Counted from the first letter of the stretch, positions 14,604 to 27,700 are shown. The stretch: DNA of 64,000 nucleotides from Hydractinia symbiolongicarpus (GCF_029227915.1 NC_079883.1:26848001-26912000); one strand, 5' to 3'. Notes: a model not told the origin generated them from the letters alone. A program made the numbers and translations.

Positions 14604-16271
14604 TATATACATATACATATACATATATATATACATATATATATACATATATATATACATATATATATGTATATATATATATATATATACATATATATTT
14701 TCGTGCAGGTGTGAAGAATATAACACCTCTGAAAAGGCTTTTCCTAGTAAAAAGGGATGTTCAAAATATTTTCATGGAATATAAAATATGTCATTCGAAA
14801 GAGAATTTTTCTTCTATATGTCATGAATGTTTTGAAAAAAAAACTAAAAAAAAAATTGTTTCCTTTACAGTAACCTTAAATTACCTTCCAAAACATTGTA
14901 AAGTTTTTTTGTAACAAAAGAAATCCCTTGTGACACACTGAATAACAAAACTACTAAAATATTTTCACTAAGAACACAAACTGATAGAGAAACTACTCAA
15001 GTATCACAAGAACCTGTAAGCATAAGTCAGACAGACATCTCCTTATAGTTAAAAAAGAACGACTTACTTTGCTTTGGAGCAGATTCTGGAATTTTTGCTC
15101 GAACAAGATTGATTACATCTTGTATGGTAGATGTAGGCTCAAACTATAGACAAAAACAACATTGTAAAGAATAATTAGACAAAAGATGCACGATTGTTTA
15201 AATAAGTTAAAGTAGTGCTAAAATACGCAAGGTAACAATTGCAAATAATATTTTTAACAAACCCACTTGTTGACCGTGGGGAACATTGTTCAGTTCTTTT
15301 ACACACAGTACATTTTGATGTATGCGAAAAGGCTACTAATTAAATTGTTTTTGATCCACCAATGGCAAACATAAATATTTAAGTGATTTGGAATAAAATC
15401 ATATACATAGTAACTGGAATTACGCATTAAAAAATAAACATATATAATCATTAGCCACATGGACTGTTTTTATGACAAAATATGCAGTGTTTTTCCATTA
15501 AAGAATTTTGGTCACACACAACTCATAGTGCTTAAATGTCAACAATCAATATGCTTCATTTATTTTGAGATATTTTTTATTGTTTTATTTATATTCAAAA
15601 GTTTGCCTACAAACTCTTGAAAGCTTACTAATCTCAATATCAAAAGCTGCCAAAATAAAAATACAGGAGTTACGACAAGAAAAAATTCAAATGCAATGGG
15701 CCAGTAATGAAACAAAGGGTACTGCAACCCAGAACGCTTACATGAAAAGTGGCATTTAATCATGCAACAACAAAAAAGGAAGGTGATTGAAAAGTAAACA
15801 GAAAGGAATAGCAATTTGTTTTTCTTTTCTTGTTTCTACAGTCTAATTTTCAATATTTCATTTTTAATCATTTTTGTTGAGCACTAACAATGACCATCAT
15901 TATTATTATATTAACAATGATGATAAATAATAAAAGGTGAATAAATATCTAATCTTTAAATAAGTCTGTTAACTAAGGCCACCAATAAAAGACACCAGAC
16001 TGTGATAAAAATGAACAATTTAAAGAGTATTCTAGGGATAAACTAAACTGTTCATTTTTTTGCCATTACAGAAATAAACTTATTGTTTTTAAAAAAAGAA
16101 TTACCAAAAAAGAGTCCAATTTGGATCAGTTAACATTTAAAGATTTAAAGTTCAACCACAAGTATCTTTATAACAAAAATAAAATGAAAGTAACAATGAA
16201 CTTACTTGTAATGTTTTGCTGATTTCTAATTTCTCCAGGTGAACTTTGATGACAATTAGACTTGAAGACAT
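118..16271 (-). CDS. TLN: Talin, 5' part (FERM head and most of rod), 37 exons, C-terminus outside window
   Basis: Talin links integrin tails to actin at cell-matrix adhesions. Exons in order: 16206-16271, 15068-15143, 11234-11334, 11075-11149, 10917-10971, 10588-10679, 10396-10492, 10220-10289, 10005-10131, 9551-9621, 9297-9360, 9020-9124, 8855-8944, 8704-8769, 8474-8575, 7957-8358, 7718-7878, 7490-7643, 6635-7003, 6248-6472, 6040-6171, 5663-5905, 5439-5552, 5157-5291, 4939-5067, 4537-4848, 4336-4461, 3921-4258, 3537-3843, 3316-3459, 2178-2339, 1957-2097, 1340-1521, 878-1010, 663-764, 414-587, 118-264. All borders are GT..AG and every phase joins, giving 5589 nt or 1863 codons. Visible parts: F0 to F2 (about 1-310), F3 with the RRWAASP strand (about 370-415), an acidic linker, then Ala-rich helical rod bundles with talin signatures such as CLPGQR and QRQDLL. 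The start codon follows a pyrimidine tract ending in AG, so a non-coding 5' exon is likely. Vertebrate talin is about 2540 residues, so roughly 680 are missing, including the C-terminal actin-binding module. Confidence 0.97.
11482..12736 (+). pseudogene. Candidate nested gene or pseudogene inside talin intron 2
   Basis: Several short plus-strand segments look coding and carry splice-like borders: 11482-11515 (starts ATG, encodes [11 protein letters not shown]), 11767-11855 (29 codons, encodes [15 protein letters not shown] and onward), 12034-12057, 12097-12113 and 12597-12736 (46 codons ending in TGA, with [15 protein letters not shown]). The first four join in frame. The last does not follow from the fourth without another exon. 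Between them, about 12400-12520 reads FGDKVFF and then, in a shifted frame, [10 protein letters not shown], with stops. This suggests a decayed gene or one whose structure I cannot resolve. I do not recognise the protein. Sense codon use and splice motifs are what is seen; expression is unknown. Confidence 0.35.
14338..14440. repeat. Short GCCCC-rich repeats
   Basis: Several copies of a unit like ATAAACGCCCC or GAACGCCCCACTTCTATT lie head to tail, ending in GGGGCGTTTTTTT, which forms a short inverted repeat with the CGCCCC copies. The block is much richer in C than its surroundings. It may be part of an old transposon end. Confidence 0.5.
14556..14700. repeat. (TA)n/(CATATA)n microsatellite
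   Basis: About 145 bp of alternating TATATA and CATATA units. Translation gives MYIYMYIY strings on the minus strand that are not a protein. Confidence 0.95.
14708..15759 (+). other. Plus-strand exon-like segments spanning talin exon 2
   Basis: Three segments look coding. At 14708-14880 an ORF follows a TTTTCGTGCAG acceptor and encodes two C-x-x-C/C-H-type clusters ([14 protein letters not shown]). An ORF ending at 15015 encodes [17 protein letters not shown] and is followed by a GTAAGC donor. Segment 15602-15759 follows an ATTCAAAAG acceptor, encodes [20 protein letters not shown] and ends [11 protein letters not shown] then TAA. Phases do not join cleanly between them. If real, the gene would run antisense across talin exon 2. 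Part of a live nested gene, or remnants of one. Confidence 0.3.
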
Positions 16272-19200
16272 CTTGTAAAAAAACTACTGTGTCAATAAGA
16301 TCTACTTTTTATCATCTCTAGAGCAGAAGGAAAACATATAATATAATTCTATTGCCATATACTTGCTACAAGACATAGACAAAAATATTTAAGCTTCACA
16401 ACAAAGTATATTTATTTGAATAAATTTGTAATCAGCAATAACTGCAAATTTTCTGATGTCACAAATTTGTTTCTGTGTTTATATTAGTTTTCATCACTTA
16501 CAGTAAAGTGAAAGGAAACTATATCAAGTTCCCTAATATGTACAACTAAAAAACTAACAACATATCTTTATTATTACTAATTTATATATTTATACCGTAA
16601 CAACAGACATTTATATACTTTCTATTAGTATACTAAAAATAACATTGTAAAAAAATAAAAATTTGTGTTCCATGGGAAGGTTTATATGTCCGTATATATT
16701 ATATGTAATTTCATTTAAAAATGACAGTCATCGTTGTAATAAATACACTTACAATATATCTTTGTATATATTAATATTAATTAATTTATGAACATTATGT
16801 AACTGAATAGAAGTATTATTTACAAATAAAACCTACTTAATTATGCTAAAGACACATACAGCAGTAAGCTTTAACATCAGCTTGGTTTTATTCAACACCA
16901 AAAATAAAAACACTAGCTATGCAAAAGGTGTGCCTTATAAACATATATTCTAAAAAATTTAAGAAAACAATTTTTATGTTTCTTTTTAATGTTATCTCAG
17001 TTGTTATAAACAATATAATATCAGATTAAAATTAAAATTATACGAGTTGTATATATTTACTAGAGTGCCAGCTGTCAAAAATAAGTTTTGGTTTTATTCA
17101 TCGATATTAACTTTATATAGGGCTCTATGTCAGTAAGCAAAGTGGAAAGTGCTCACAAAACAGTGGTGCCATTAAGCTAGGCTTTTACACCATGGAGGAA
17201 AATACAGCTAGGGATTTTTCTTGGCGAAGTCAGTTGGTTGGTTATTACAGCATTTCTTTCTGTTTGCTAGAAAAGTAGCTCAATCAGTGGAACATGTCTT
17301 ACAGCTAAAAAAGTCTAATTTGAATCCCTACCTTTGTTTGTTGGGCAGAATTTTTCTTGGTATTAGTTTAAAATAGTAGTTTTTTTAATCACTCTAAGGA
17401 TCGTTTGTGGTCCTTCCTGTTCTGGTAAAAATTGAGATAATATGAAATCATATATTAATATACTGTAAAAACTAAGATTTCAGGGTATTTGACTTTTAGT
17501 CATCAGCACTTGATCACATCACTTTCTAAGCGTTAAGAAAATATGACAGTTTTTATTAAATATAGTCTACTACCATACAGTTAGCTACCAACCAAACCAA
17601 GCTACCGTTTTTTCTTGCATAAATAAACGAAACTGTCCTGCAGTAAAATTAGAAATGATTTGTAATATAATTCCTTACATCCACTAAAACATCCAGACAT
17701 GAAATGAAACAAGACAGAACAGGAGATTGGTTTGGAAGTGTTCTTTTTTCAACGACAAGAGTAGGTGAGTCTCCAACTCTAAATATTCAATATGGTTACC
17801 AAAACATTTTTATTGCATAAATTATGGAATACGATGGGCGTTTTACACGACTTTTTTGCGTCAACGGGAAAAAATGTCGGGAAGTCAAAAGGGATTATTT
17901 AAGCACCTTTTTGTAAATTTTAAAACAAAGAGGTTATAATAGATATCACTTAAAGTATTTTCTGAACAAATGGCATATTCTGTCTTAGTAAGAAGTATAA
18001 TAGCTAGCTAAGTAACTCGAAAAAATTGGTCCTGAAATTACATTTTTCGATTGAAAAAACAGTAACTTCGTGTAAAAGGGAACATTAATATTTTTATCGA
18101 AATCAAAACAAAGATCTGCACGTCCCGAAAGGACAGGATGATATGATTCCATATAAGTCCTGTTGTTGGCTTGCTAGCTACCGTAAACCTGCGAATATAA
18201 GCCCGCTCTAGTATCTCTTTTATAAGCCCGTTATATATTTGACTGATAACAATTTTCGTTGCTAAAAAAGAAATAAAGTATAGACCCTAAAACTGTCGTA
18301 AAAACCCTCCTGCGACAGAGCATTTTTTGAATGTGTGATTTAGCTAGCTAGGAGCAACAATGTCTTGTAAGGGTGACAATTCAGAAATATTGTTGGGAAT
18401 AACTGGGTAGCTAACTAGGTGTTGATACTGAGGTTTTTTTTATACAATCACTAAAATCCAATGCCTAAATAGACCACTTTCTGTGTGTAATGTAAGAGGC
18501 CATTTACAAACGATTTTGTCTATTTATTGGCGTAGGACTAATACTTGACTTCCTTCTCCTCCACTGTTATTGGCTGCATGATACCAATTTTTTTTCTTTA
18601 TGAACTGAAAAAAAATAACATTCACAGATAAAATCTTTATGTTTATAGCCTATGTACCTGATATAAAACCCACACCAGAGCTGCTAAAGTCAGCCATTCG
18701 TAGACTATGGAAATGGCACATAAGTTGTGCAGTTACAGCTTTGCAATATATTCTGCAAAAGATGTCTAGTTTTAAAAGTAAAAAATCTATAGCTATATGC
18801 TGCATCATCCTAATTAAAGGATCACAAATTGCAAGTCATTTTTTTTTGCATATCAAATTTACGTAGTAAACGAAAATGGGCAAATCAAAACTTATTAATA
18901 TTTTAAAATATATATACTGCATATACTGTACATCAATTTTATATTTAGTCCTTTACAAGTTTCTTTCTTTTTGCAAAGTATGAAGCAGGTAAAAATGTAC
19001 ATATAACTTTGTCATCTGTAACATGCATGCTATTGTTTAAAAGTGCTAACAAATTTTTTAAAAAAATCTATTTCGCACCAACTACTACTTAGGATATGTT
19101 TTTAACCTGATTAAAAATATTTAGCAGTAGGGGCGTTTTCTCTTCATTTTTAAAATTAAGTATATATTGATTTTAAAGTTTCAAAAGAAAGCATACTTAT

Positions 19201-21609
19201 TATTATAAAATGAAGTGCAATGACTGCTCCTCCCAGTTATTTTTTCATTTTAAAGTGAATATATACAACAATTTTTAAGCTTCATAGGATTGTTTTCTCA
19301 CCATTTCAGATTGAAATGAGGCAATTATCAAACATCTTTATTCAAAATTAATAATAAAAGAGTTGGTTTTGCTACATCAAAATGTGATTATATATACTTA
19401 AACAACACTGTATTTTGTTCTGAATTCATCAAAACACAATCATTTGGAGCTTGAACAACACTGTATTTTGTTTTAGAGCTACAAAATAGTTCAAGTAATA
19501 TCTCCATTATTGATATTACTGTTCATTCTCGCACATTCAGAATAAAATTGTGTAATAACCAGACCAGGTAAAGGCACAAAAAATTAAACCTACTTTTATA
19601 AGAATACAGACAACATGTTAATGAATAATTACTTTTTATGATTTGCTACATTTTTGATGGTGTTTTCCAAAGATAAATACGTTATCTTTCAGTCTTCTTT
19701 TTTGATGGCAAAATAAGACACAGTCTGCAAAATATATTAGTGTTCATAATACAATTCTTTAAAAAAAATCAATACCTCTAAAAAAAAGTCATTGTTATTG
19801 CCTGACTTAATATGCAATAATTTGATATGTTTCTGTGCAGAATTTAGAAGAAAATATTTAGCTAGGTAGGTCAAAAACGTTCAAAGTTCCTACTCTTAAA
19901 AAAATTTATTTAAAAGCAAGGTAAGTGTTTATGTAGTATAAATTATTGGTATCAAGTATTTGCAAGTTTCTCTTTTGTTTTCAGTTAAGGTGTCAAAATG
20001 ATCTAAGATGATTTAAGATTTTCTTTTGGTCCTCATTAAGTCCCCCCCCTCCACTTTCCTTGCTCAACTTTTGTGTATAAGTCACTAAAGTCAAAAATCA
20101 ACATCCTGTTTTGTAGCAAATTAGATTCATAAAAAAGTCTGGGCTCTCAAGATCATAATTAACCTTTTATAAACAACTTCATATGAAAACAACTTGTTTT
20201 TCACAGCTTGAAATCACATTTCGGAAAAATGTATTTCGAAACATAATTTTGTAGCCATAATGTATTGTGACCATTCTTTACGCATACTTAACACTACCAA
20301 TTCTTAATACCCAGGTTAAAAGAAAGAAAAAATAAACAAATCGTTAGTGGTTATTAAAATAAATGTCTTAAAAATACAAAATGTGGCAGTTGCGTTTGTA
20401 AAACCATTGATGCAAAAATTTTAAAGGACTTTTTTTCTATTTTTATTAATCCACAAGTTTATTGATTTCACAAGTTTTAAAACTACTTTCAAAAAACTCT
20501 AATGCAATATTCTTTTTTTAAAAAAAGCAAAAACATATATGTTCATGCATATACTTTTTCTGTGATTGCAAACAACACATTATATACGTTAAGTAATTTT
20601 GTAAGAACTTAAAAGTTGAATTTTTTTTAAAGAACATAACTCTGTTTTACTCCGAATTTAACAATATCTCAAAGAATAGAATTTTGATTTCACCTACAAA
20701 ATGCAACACTTTTATTTTTTAGGGTTTTCTGTTTGTCTCAAAATTCCAAAAACATCTAGAGACTTGTCAACAATTTTGCACAGATGGTAACAAAGTGAAC
20801 ATTTGAAATATTTTTGTACAGAATAGAAAATACAGTTCCAAATGATTGTAACGTACTGATAAACATTGTTTTGTTTGCGTTTGTTTAACAGTATTTTATG
20901 TCAATGGGGAGTGGAAAGAGATGTTAGGAATTGTATGGATATCACTAAATTACATGTCAAATGTTTAAGTATGTAGATGATTTAAGTCTTTTTCTGTACA
21001 AAAACCCTTTCACACTGGACAATGATAATTAAAATTTAATTACACCTCTTGGATGTAGTTGAAAAAATTTTTAAAGATATAATTATGAGCCTTTATGTTG
21101 ATATGTATTTTATCTTCTGCATTGTATATCTTACTGTATTTCAAGAATTAGTAAAGCAAATATTGCATGCTGTGAGAGTATTGTAGTAATATTGTAGTTA
21201 ACTATAATGCCCTATCATTTTATAATGACAGATTTCTTTGATTCATACTGATCTGTAATAATCAAGACAGGGTCACATCAAAATGTAAATTTGAATAAAA
21301 GAGAAAAAAATAATATTCTGAAAGGGATATGAATATTTTAACATGCAACTAAATAGACAAGAACTGATTTAAGATTTAAAAAATTTATGCAGAAGAATAT
21401 TTAATAACTATTTTTGAAAATTTAGTAAAAGTTTGTAACATTTGGAAGGTTTTTGTTGGGATCAAATTTTTGTGAAAGAAGCTTTCACTTCTGATGGTAA
21501 GATAAGGTCTAGTTAGTTGTTAACATTGTTGTGGATTAAGTAAATGTATAATAATAAAATAATTCATTATATATTTTTTTATTTATAGCAATAAATAACT
21601 GTTTTAATA
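16272..21609. other. 5.3-kb gap between divergent talin and MARVEL genes
   Basis: The two genes start head to head, so both promoters should lie here. The DNA is AT-rich with many homopolymer runs. A 75-codon plus-strand ORF at 18639-18866 is the only one of note, and I would not call it a gene. The untranslated first exons of talin and the MARVEL gene are probably here, but I cannot place them. Confidence 0.6.
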
Positions 21610-24600
21610 ATGGCAAAGGATGGTGATGAAGAAAAGAAAGGTTCATGTACACCTCACACAAAATTTCTTTGTTCATTGGAAGGAATTTTGAAGATAATTG
21701 AATTTGTAAGTATTGTTTTTGTACACGCTTAAATAATTGCAGAATTTTAGACTGTCTTAATTTTAGGCTGCAATTGCTTGAACTATTCCACTTTTGGCAA
21801 GATGTCAGATGTTATTATAGTGAAGTTTTTACCAGCACATATTTCTTGTTAATTTCATTGTTTTGCATCAAAACCTTACCGATTTACCAGAAGAATTGAC
21901 CTTGCAGGGATAGTTTTTCTGAGACAGCTATCATACATAAAGAACCGTTAGGAAATTATTTCTAACTCTCCTTAATATGTCCAAATCTTTTTTTGTTTAC
22001 AAGAAAAAAAGTTAACATGATATACTTTAAAAGACTTTGCAAAGGTAGTGTAACAGTGACACACATTTTCTAAATTAATTTTTTGTTAACACAATAATAA
22101 TCTTATTGAAGAACTTTTTATCCTCTTGGAACTGAGATATATTTCTGCATAAAATAACTTAAAAACCCCATTAATCTCAGATTATATTGTGTTTCTAAGA
22201 AATAAGCTTATATAAAAATAATACTTTTAGTAGCGTTGCAAAGTTTTGAATGAGCAAAGTTATAATGTAAAATGTTACAATGGTAATTATGTTTGCCTTT
22301 TTGTGATATTTTTGTACTTTTAAAAAGTTCAATATAAAAATATTGTTTATTTGTTTCTTTAGTTTACGGTCTTAATCGCATGGGCTATTTGTGCACGCAT
22401 CTACGACACAACAGATGATATTCATAAATCATCACGATACATCTTCTTTCTTATTGTTGGTATTATTTGTTGGGTTTTCACCATATTTGTTATTCTCTTC
22501 AATTTATTTGGTTGTTTCAATAAATGCATCTTTGGTAGACTGATGCGAACTTATGGCTGGGTATGATTTTCTTCGGCTAATTGTTGCTAGTTTTGTTGGA
22601 ATCCAGACTTGCCTCCCCCGCAACTAATATTTTCAGTTTTGCTGACACATAGGGGCAAGCCAGTTCTCAATAAAATTCATTGCATCTATGCCATTTTTTT
22701 ATTATCTGATAATTGACTTCTCCTATGCACAAGTTCATTATTATTTGTAAAAGTCAATTTAGTTTATTATATATATGCAATGCTTAAAACGTTGTACAAT
22801 ACAAATATAAACTCCAACATACGTGTCCTGATTTTCTAATTTGCTAATTGATACAACCAACACATGCAATGCAATTTTATTTCCTTCAATTTAAAGCATT
22901 TAAACTTGTCTATAATAATTTTGGAATTTTTGTCCTGCAGTTGTTTACACTTTTTGTCCAAAATACATCAAACTTAAGTTTTTTATAATAATAATGTATT
23001 CAGGGAAATTCATTTTCATGGCTATTCTACTGTTAAAAAACAAGAAAATTAAAAAATTTAAAAAGATATATGTACACATAAATATTTGAATATGAATAAA
23101 AATAGGGCACGTATAACACTCAGCCTTAACTAAAGACTGAAGTTTTTCTCTAAGGTAATACAATAAACTGTTTTTTTTCCTATTATAGTTCTTCTTTTTG
23201 CTGGCCTATTCCTTGAGTTGGTTTTTTTTCTGGTTGTCTGGAGGATTCATGTTGGCATGGCATTATTGGTTTCGTGGTGGAAATGCAGCAGTTGCAGTAA
23301 GTTTCGCTTTATTAAAACGTTGTGTGTCTGTGGTCATTGAACAATGCAAACAGAACTTTACCTTTTCAAATTTTAATGTCACTTTAAATTTTCATTTCCA
23401 AAAGTGAAACTTACTGATGTGGTTTTTTCAACTTTTAATCAAGGGAAATTATTTTTGCTGATTGAATTTGAACCTGAGAAAAGCATGGACCAATTTATTT
23501 TTGATAGATGCCGCATATTGGTGCGTATTGAAATATTAAGAATGTAGCCATTAAAAAAGTAACCTTCCATGGTTGATGCAGTTGAAACTTTGCATCAACC
23601 ATGTTTTCGCACACGTGTCTTGCCAAAAAAAAAGTGTGCAGATTGTTAACATTAACACACTTTTATTTCTGTCATCTGGTTAGATAAAAAAAATGAGCGC
23701 TAAAAGGAGGTATTCGGGAAAGTGTTGTGTTTTTTGATCGCTTCTGCATCCATAAAGCAACCATTCAATACCCCACCCCTCTACCCCCCGAAAGCCTTTG
23801 TATACGTTGATACAGTTTGCAATGGGAATTTAACTCTTTTGCATTATACTTTGAGAATAAGATGAGGGAGGGAGAATTTAGACTTTACGTTGACGCTCGG
23901 CGTTTGCTCAGTGCGATTAAATATGGGTCCAGCAAAAAAATAGAAAAAATGTAACTGTTGAGATCTTTCTTTGTTGCATTCTCTCATTTTAACTGTGGAG
24001 AACTTTCTTTGTTGCATTCTCTCATTTAAACTGTGGAGATCTTTCTTTGTTGCATTCTCTCATTCTAAACCGACTGATAGCCTTGTGGTAGAGCGTTCGC
24101 TTTCAGTGCGGGAGGTCTTGGGTTCAAACCCCGGCCGAGTCATGCCAGAGACTATAAAAGTGTGAATCTATCCTTTCTGCTTAGCGCTCAGCACGAGAAT
24201 AGGATTGATATCTTAGGCGGTTGTCTAGTTGAGCGATTGCTGTGCTTCCCACGACTTTCGTAGCTCAAATGGGAGCTTTAAATGCGCTAGGACCCCCTTG
24301 GCAGGACCCTCGTTGATAGCAGTACCAATAGGAACTGAAGAGGCTATCCTGGGTAAATAATAGTAATAATAATAATAATAATAATAAAAAAAACTGTGGA
24401 GATCTTTCTTTGTTGCATTCTCTTATTTTAACTGTGGAAATCTTTCTTTGTTGCATTCTCTTATTTTAACTGTGGAGATCTTTCTTTGTTGCATTCTCTC
24501 ATTTTAACTGTGGAGATCTTTCTTTGTTGCATTCTCTCATTTTAACTGTGGAGATCTTTCTTTGTTGCATTCTCTCATTTTAATTGTGGAGATTTTTCTT

Positions 24601-24792
24601 TGTTGCATTCTCTTATTTTAACTGTGGAGATCTTTCCATTTACTACTGTTATTATTTTTTTTCTAGTTTTTTAGTTTTATCAACACGATCCTATTCCTCA
24701 TCGATAGTGTTATGTATTATCGTATCTGCAGAAAATATCGTGTCATAATTCGAAAAAATAATCGAGGCTTGCTTGATGCTGAAAATGTTTAG
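21610..24792 (+). CDS. MARVEL-domain four-helix membrane protein (CMTM/MAL/plasmolipin-like), 175 aa
   Basis: Exons 21610-21705, 22363-22560, 23189-23296 and 24667-24792 all have GT..AG borders and phase 0 junctions, giving 175 residues plus stop. The first 25 residues are hydrophilic and cytosolic (MAKDGDEEKK). Four hydrophobic stretches follow: about 26-46 (with ILKIIEFFTVLIAWAI), 62-88, 99-120 and 135-153, then a basic tail ending RGLLDAENV. Short termini, four helices and the glycine/aromatic-rich third helix fit the MARVEL fold used in vesicle trafficking and membrane apposition. An acceptor at 21589, upstream of the ATG, implies a non-coding first exon. The subfamily cannot be fixed from sequence alone. 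Confidence 0.85.
23952..24640. repeat. 38-bp minisatellite split by a SINE
   Basis: A 38-bp unit (AACTGTGGAGATCTTTCTTT then GTTGCATTCTCTCATTTT) occurs about three times at 23952-24067 and about 6.5 times at 24391-24640. The SINE at 24069-24388 sits between. Copies differ at a few positions (GAGATC/GAAATC, CTCATT/CTTATT). Repeats are directly adjacent with no spacers, so this is not a CRISPR. Confidence 0.9.
24069..24388 (+). mobile_element. tRNA-derived SINE, copy 1
   Basis: The 5' end is tRNA-like, with an A box TAGCCTTGTGG at 24078-24088 and a B box GGTTCAAACCC at 24121-24131, the internal RNA polymerase III promoter. About 180 bp of unrelated body follows, then a (TAA)n tail. The second copy at 44352-44674 matches over its whole length. 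It interrupts a minisatellite in the last intron of the MARVEL gene. Confidence 0.9.
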
Positions 24793-27700
24793 TACGTAAT
24801 GTAATTTTTTTGTATGTCTTTTTTAAGAATTTGTGGCATTTTAATTAGTATTTTACTTTTTCTTAATCCTCCCTAAATAAATAAGACACCTTTCGAATTG
24901 AATTTCGAATTTCGGGTGGATGGTTCTAGATTTGCTACGATGCATTGCAAGGTGTGGGGATGGGGTTGTTAAAAAATGACTTTTTACAATTTTAGTGTAA
25001 CGTAATTATTGAATGGCCCCTTTCTCCGTAATTTTTTTTCAACTTAAATCTTAGTTGTAAAGATACAACTTTTCCTTTTTTTATGACGTCATGCGTAACA
25101 TATTTTGTAGCTATATTGTAATTGTTTGTTTGTTTTTTCTAAGTTATTTATAGTTACTGATTTTTTGTAAATATGTTATTAGAACGTAGTCTTTTTGTTC
25201 TACTCAGATTTAAACTTTTAAGTGTAAATCGGAATTGAATTTCTTTGTGGATACTTTTTGAGTTACAATCCCTTTTTTAAACGAGTCACTGTTATATATA
25301 GGGTATTTCGTATTTTCTCCCTATTACGTCTTGGCGTGATTTTCTAGCTCAGCTCTAGCTCTAGTTGAGGACTGGGAATGAATTTAAAGAGAACTTGGAA
25401 ATGCTTAGCTGATTTTTTAAATAATGCCTTATTTGAAAGTTCGCTTTTGAAACTGTTCTAGATTGGGCGCTAATTAGATAGGGATTTGAAACGGGCTGGA
25501 CAAAAAAATACTGTGTACGCGATCAAGCGTATTTGATAAAAGGTTTACGACAAGCAGGAATTTTTCACCTCAAAAATTTGGATAATCGAGACATTTGAAC
25601 ACAGATACTGTAGTTACTTATTTATTTATTTATATTTGTTTGTTTATTTGTCTCCACGATCATTGTTAATTTAATAAAAGCTGAATGATGGTGCACAACG
25701 TTTTCGTTTTTCCCCTTTTGTACCCGTTTATGTGTTTTCGCCTGCACTGAAATCTCGTAACTGCCGGGGCTTTTTATTCGCTTTCTGTTATGCGGGCAGG
25801 AATAGATATTGACGAATATCTACTATTTCTGTTGGTCAACAACATGGAAGTAATCAGTAAATAAATTTGTGGACTGAGAAAGAATTGCAATTTTAGTCCA
25901 TTCCCCTGAACATATTGGAGGAATTATTTTACTGTTTGATTTGATAGGTGGTAATACATCTTGGTGAATGAAGAAAACCACACAAATTTTTGCGATTTTT
26001 TGATTTGATTAAATCGCGAAAGTGCATTCCCTCAAAATACATTGAAACAGGCTATTTGCGAAATTATTTTTTGCGATCATTTTCTTTATATTGAAATATC
26101 TTTCATAATTGTTTAACGTACCCTTTGAATCGATTCAAAACCATGTGGCTTTTTTATTGTTGAAAATTTCATAATCAACACCAATGCCATTTTCTTCCCC
26201 ATAGCTCTTTGAGATTAAAACCTCTAAAGTTCGAGTTTTTTTGCAGGAGTTTGAACTCAAATCGTAGTCTTAAGTACAAAATATCCATCCCTCACATTTC
26301 ACCCTCAACCCATTGGTCAGTCCCAACGCGTTTATCCCACCCAATTTATTAATTGAAATAATAAAAATAAAAAAAATAAAAATGAAATAAGCAAAAAAGA
26401 ATCTAATTCATTTGCTTGTTTAATTTTGACTGTAAATAAATTAAAACAGTATATGGGAATGAAGAAAAGGCAAATCTTGTTTTTTCCCTTATAATATTCT
26501 TTCATCATATGATATATTCATAAGAAGAGTTCGAAGTAAAACTATTTAATTGTTTCTGTTCGAGTTTTAACCATTTGTTTCTTTTTAACCCTATTCGGTT
26601 TAAGTGCAACTAGGATAAAAATATCCTCCTGAATTGTAATAATTATCGATTATTAACTATACATGCGCGCGCAATTTCGTAGGTAAAACGCATGGGGTAA
26701 AAAAGCTTAATGGTGAAATTCATGGATTTTTTAGAAAGACAAGATTCAAAACTTTTGTCCCTAGAGCTCTTCGAAATAAACTTTTCACTAAAAACGAATA
26801 TTTTGTTTTTAAATGATTTATTCAACTTCCGTGGTATATGTTGTTTACATTTTCTACCTACAGTAATGAGTGCGCATGCTCATTGCTGTCAATGCAAAAT
26901 CAAAACATTAAGTAGCATGGAAAGTTGTTTACGCGTTACAAGTTTAATTTTTTTGAAAAACTTTAATCGCTTCTCAAGATTTTTGGATTAGAAGTTTTTA
27001 TAATTATGCTAATAATTGCATGACGTTATGGATTAGAAAAATGAGGTTATCAAGGGTTGTGGTGATGTAAACATGTTTTCACCTATCCAGTTTGATATTT
27101 TAAACATATTTACATGAATATTAATACCTAATTACCCTGATTATTATTCATACTAGCAAATGTTTCTAAGCACCTTATAGATGATGTCTAAATTGTGCAC
27201 AATCGGTTAAATTTCAAGACTATATCTCCTTAACCAGGAAAGATTTTTTGAAAAAATAAAAAGATTAATAGACAACTTTTCAAGCTCTTTCATATAAAAT
27301 CAACTTGTTTTTTCGAGGGAGGTGAGTTTTGAAATTAACGACAACCTTGTCCCCAGGGCTTTTTAGATCGTTTATAATTGAGAGGAACCTTAAAAAGTTG
27401 TCCAGTGCAACTTTTGATTCAATTTGTTCTAACAACAATAAATACCTTTTCAACCTAAAATAAATAAATAAATAAGAAAGTAATTATTGCAATATGGTAG
27501 CACGAAAATTTTAATGTTTTTAAGCGCAGAAACACGGTAATAAATTTCTATACTGTTTTGTAAGCATACCGTATAGTGTGCATCACAACTCAAAAGCTCC
27601 TCTAAGTTTTCATGAAGGGGTTTGGTACCGAGGTTTAACAGCTTATGACAACTATAGCGAGATAAAGGTCAATTCGAGCGCTAATATATATCTGTCAGTT

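Larger units (their letters stand above)
11335..15067 (-). other. Talin intron 2 (3.7 kb), repeat-rich
   Basis: This is by far the longest talin intron here; most others are 50-400 bp. It holds plus-strand exon-like segments (listed separately), a cluster of GCTAGC-type palindromes at about 13375-13580, GCCCC-rich short repeats at 14305-14440 and a TA/CATATA microsatellite. First introns of animal genes often hold regulatory DNA, but I see no specific site. Confidence 0.7.

Noticed and set aside
14490-14726. Minus-strand ORF of Met-Tyr-Ile repeats
   Set aside because: It is the translation of the CATATA microsatellite.
18639-18866. Plus-strand ORF of 75 codons between talin and the MARVEL gene
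   Set aside because: There is an AG before it, but no donor, domain or neighbouring exon supports a gene.
24071-24145. Functional tRNA gene
   Set aside because: A and B boxes are present, but the cloverleaf is imperfect, and the same sequence continues into a SINE body in both copies.
23952-24640. CRISPR-like regular repeats
   Set aside because: The 38-bp units are directly adjacent with no spacers, and this is animal DNA.
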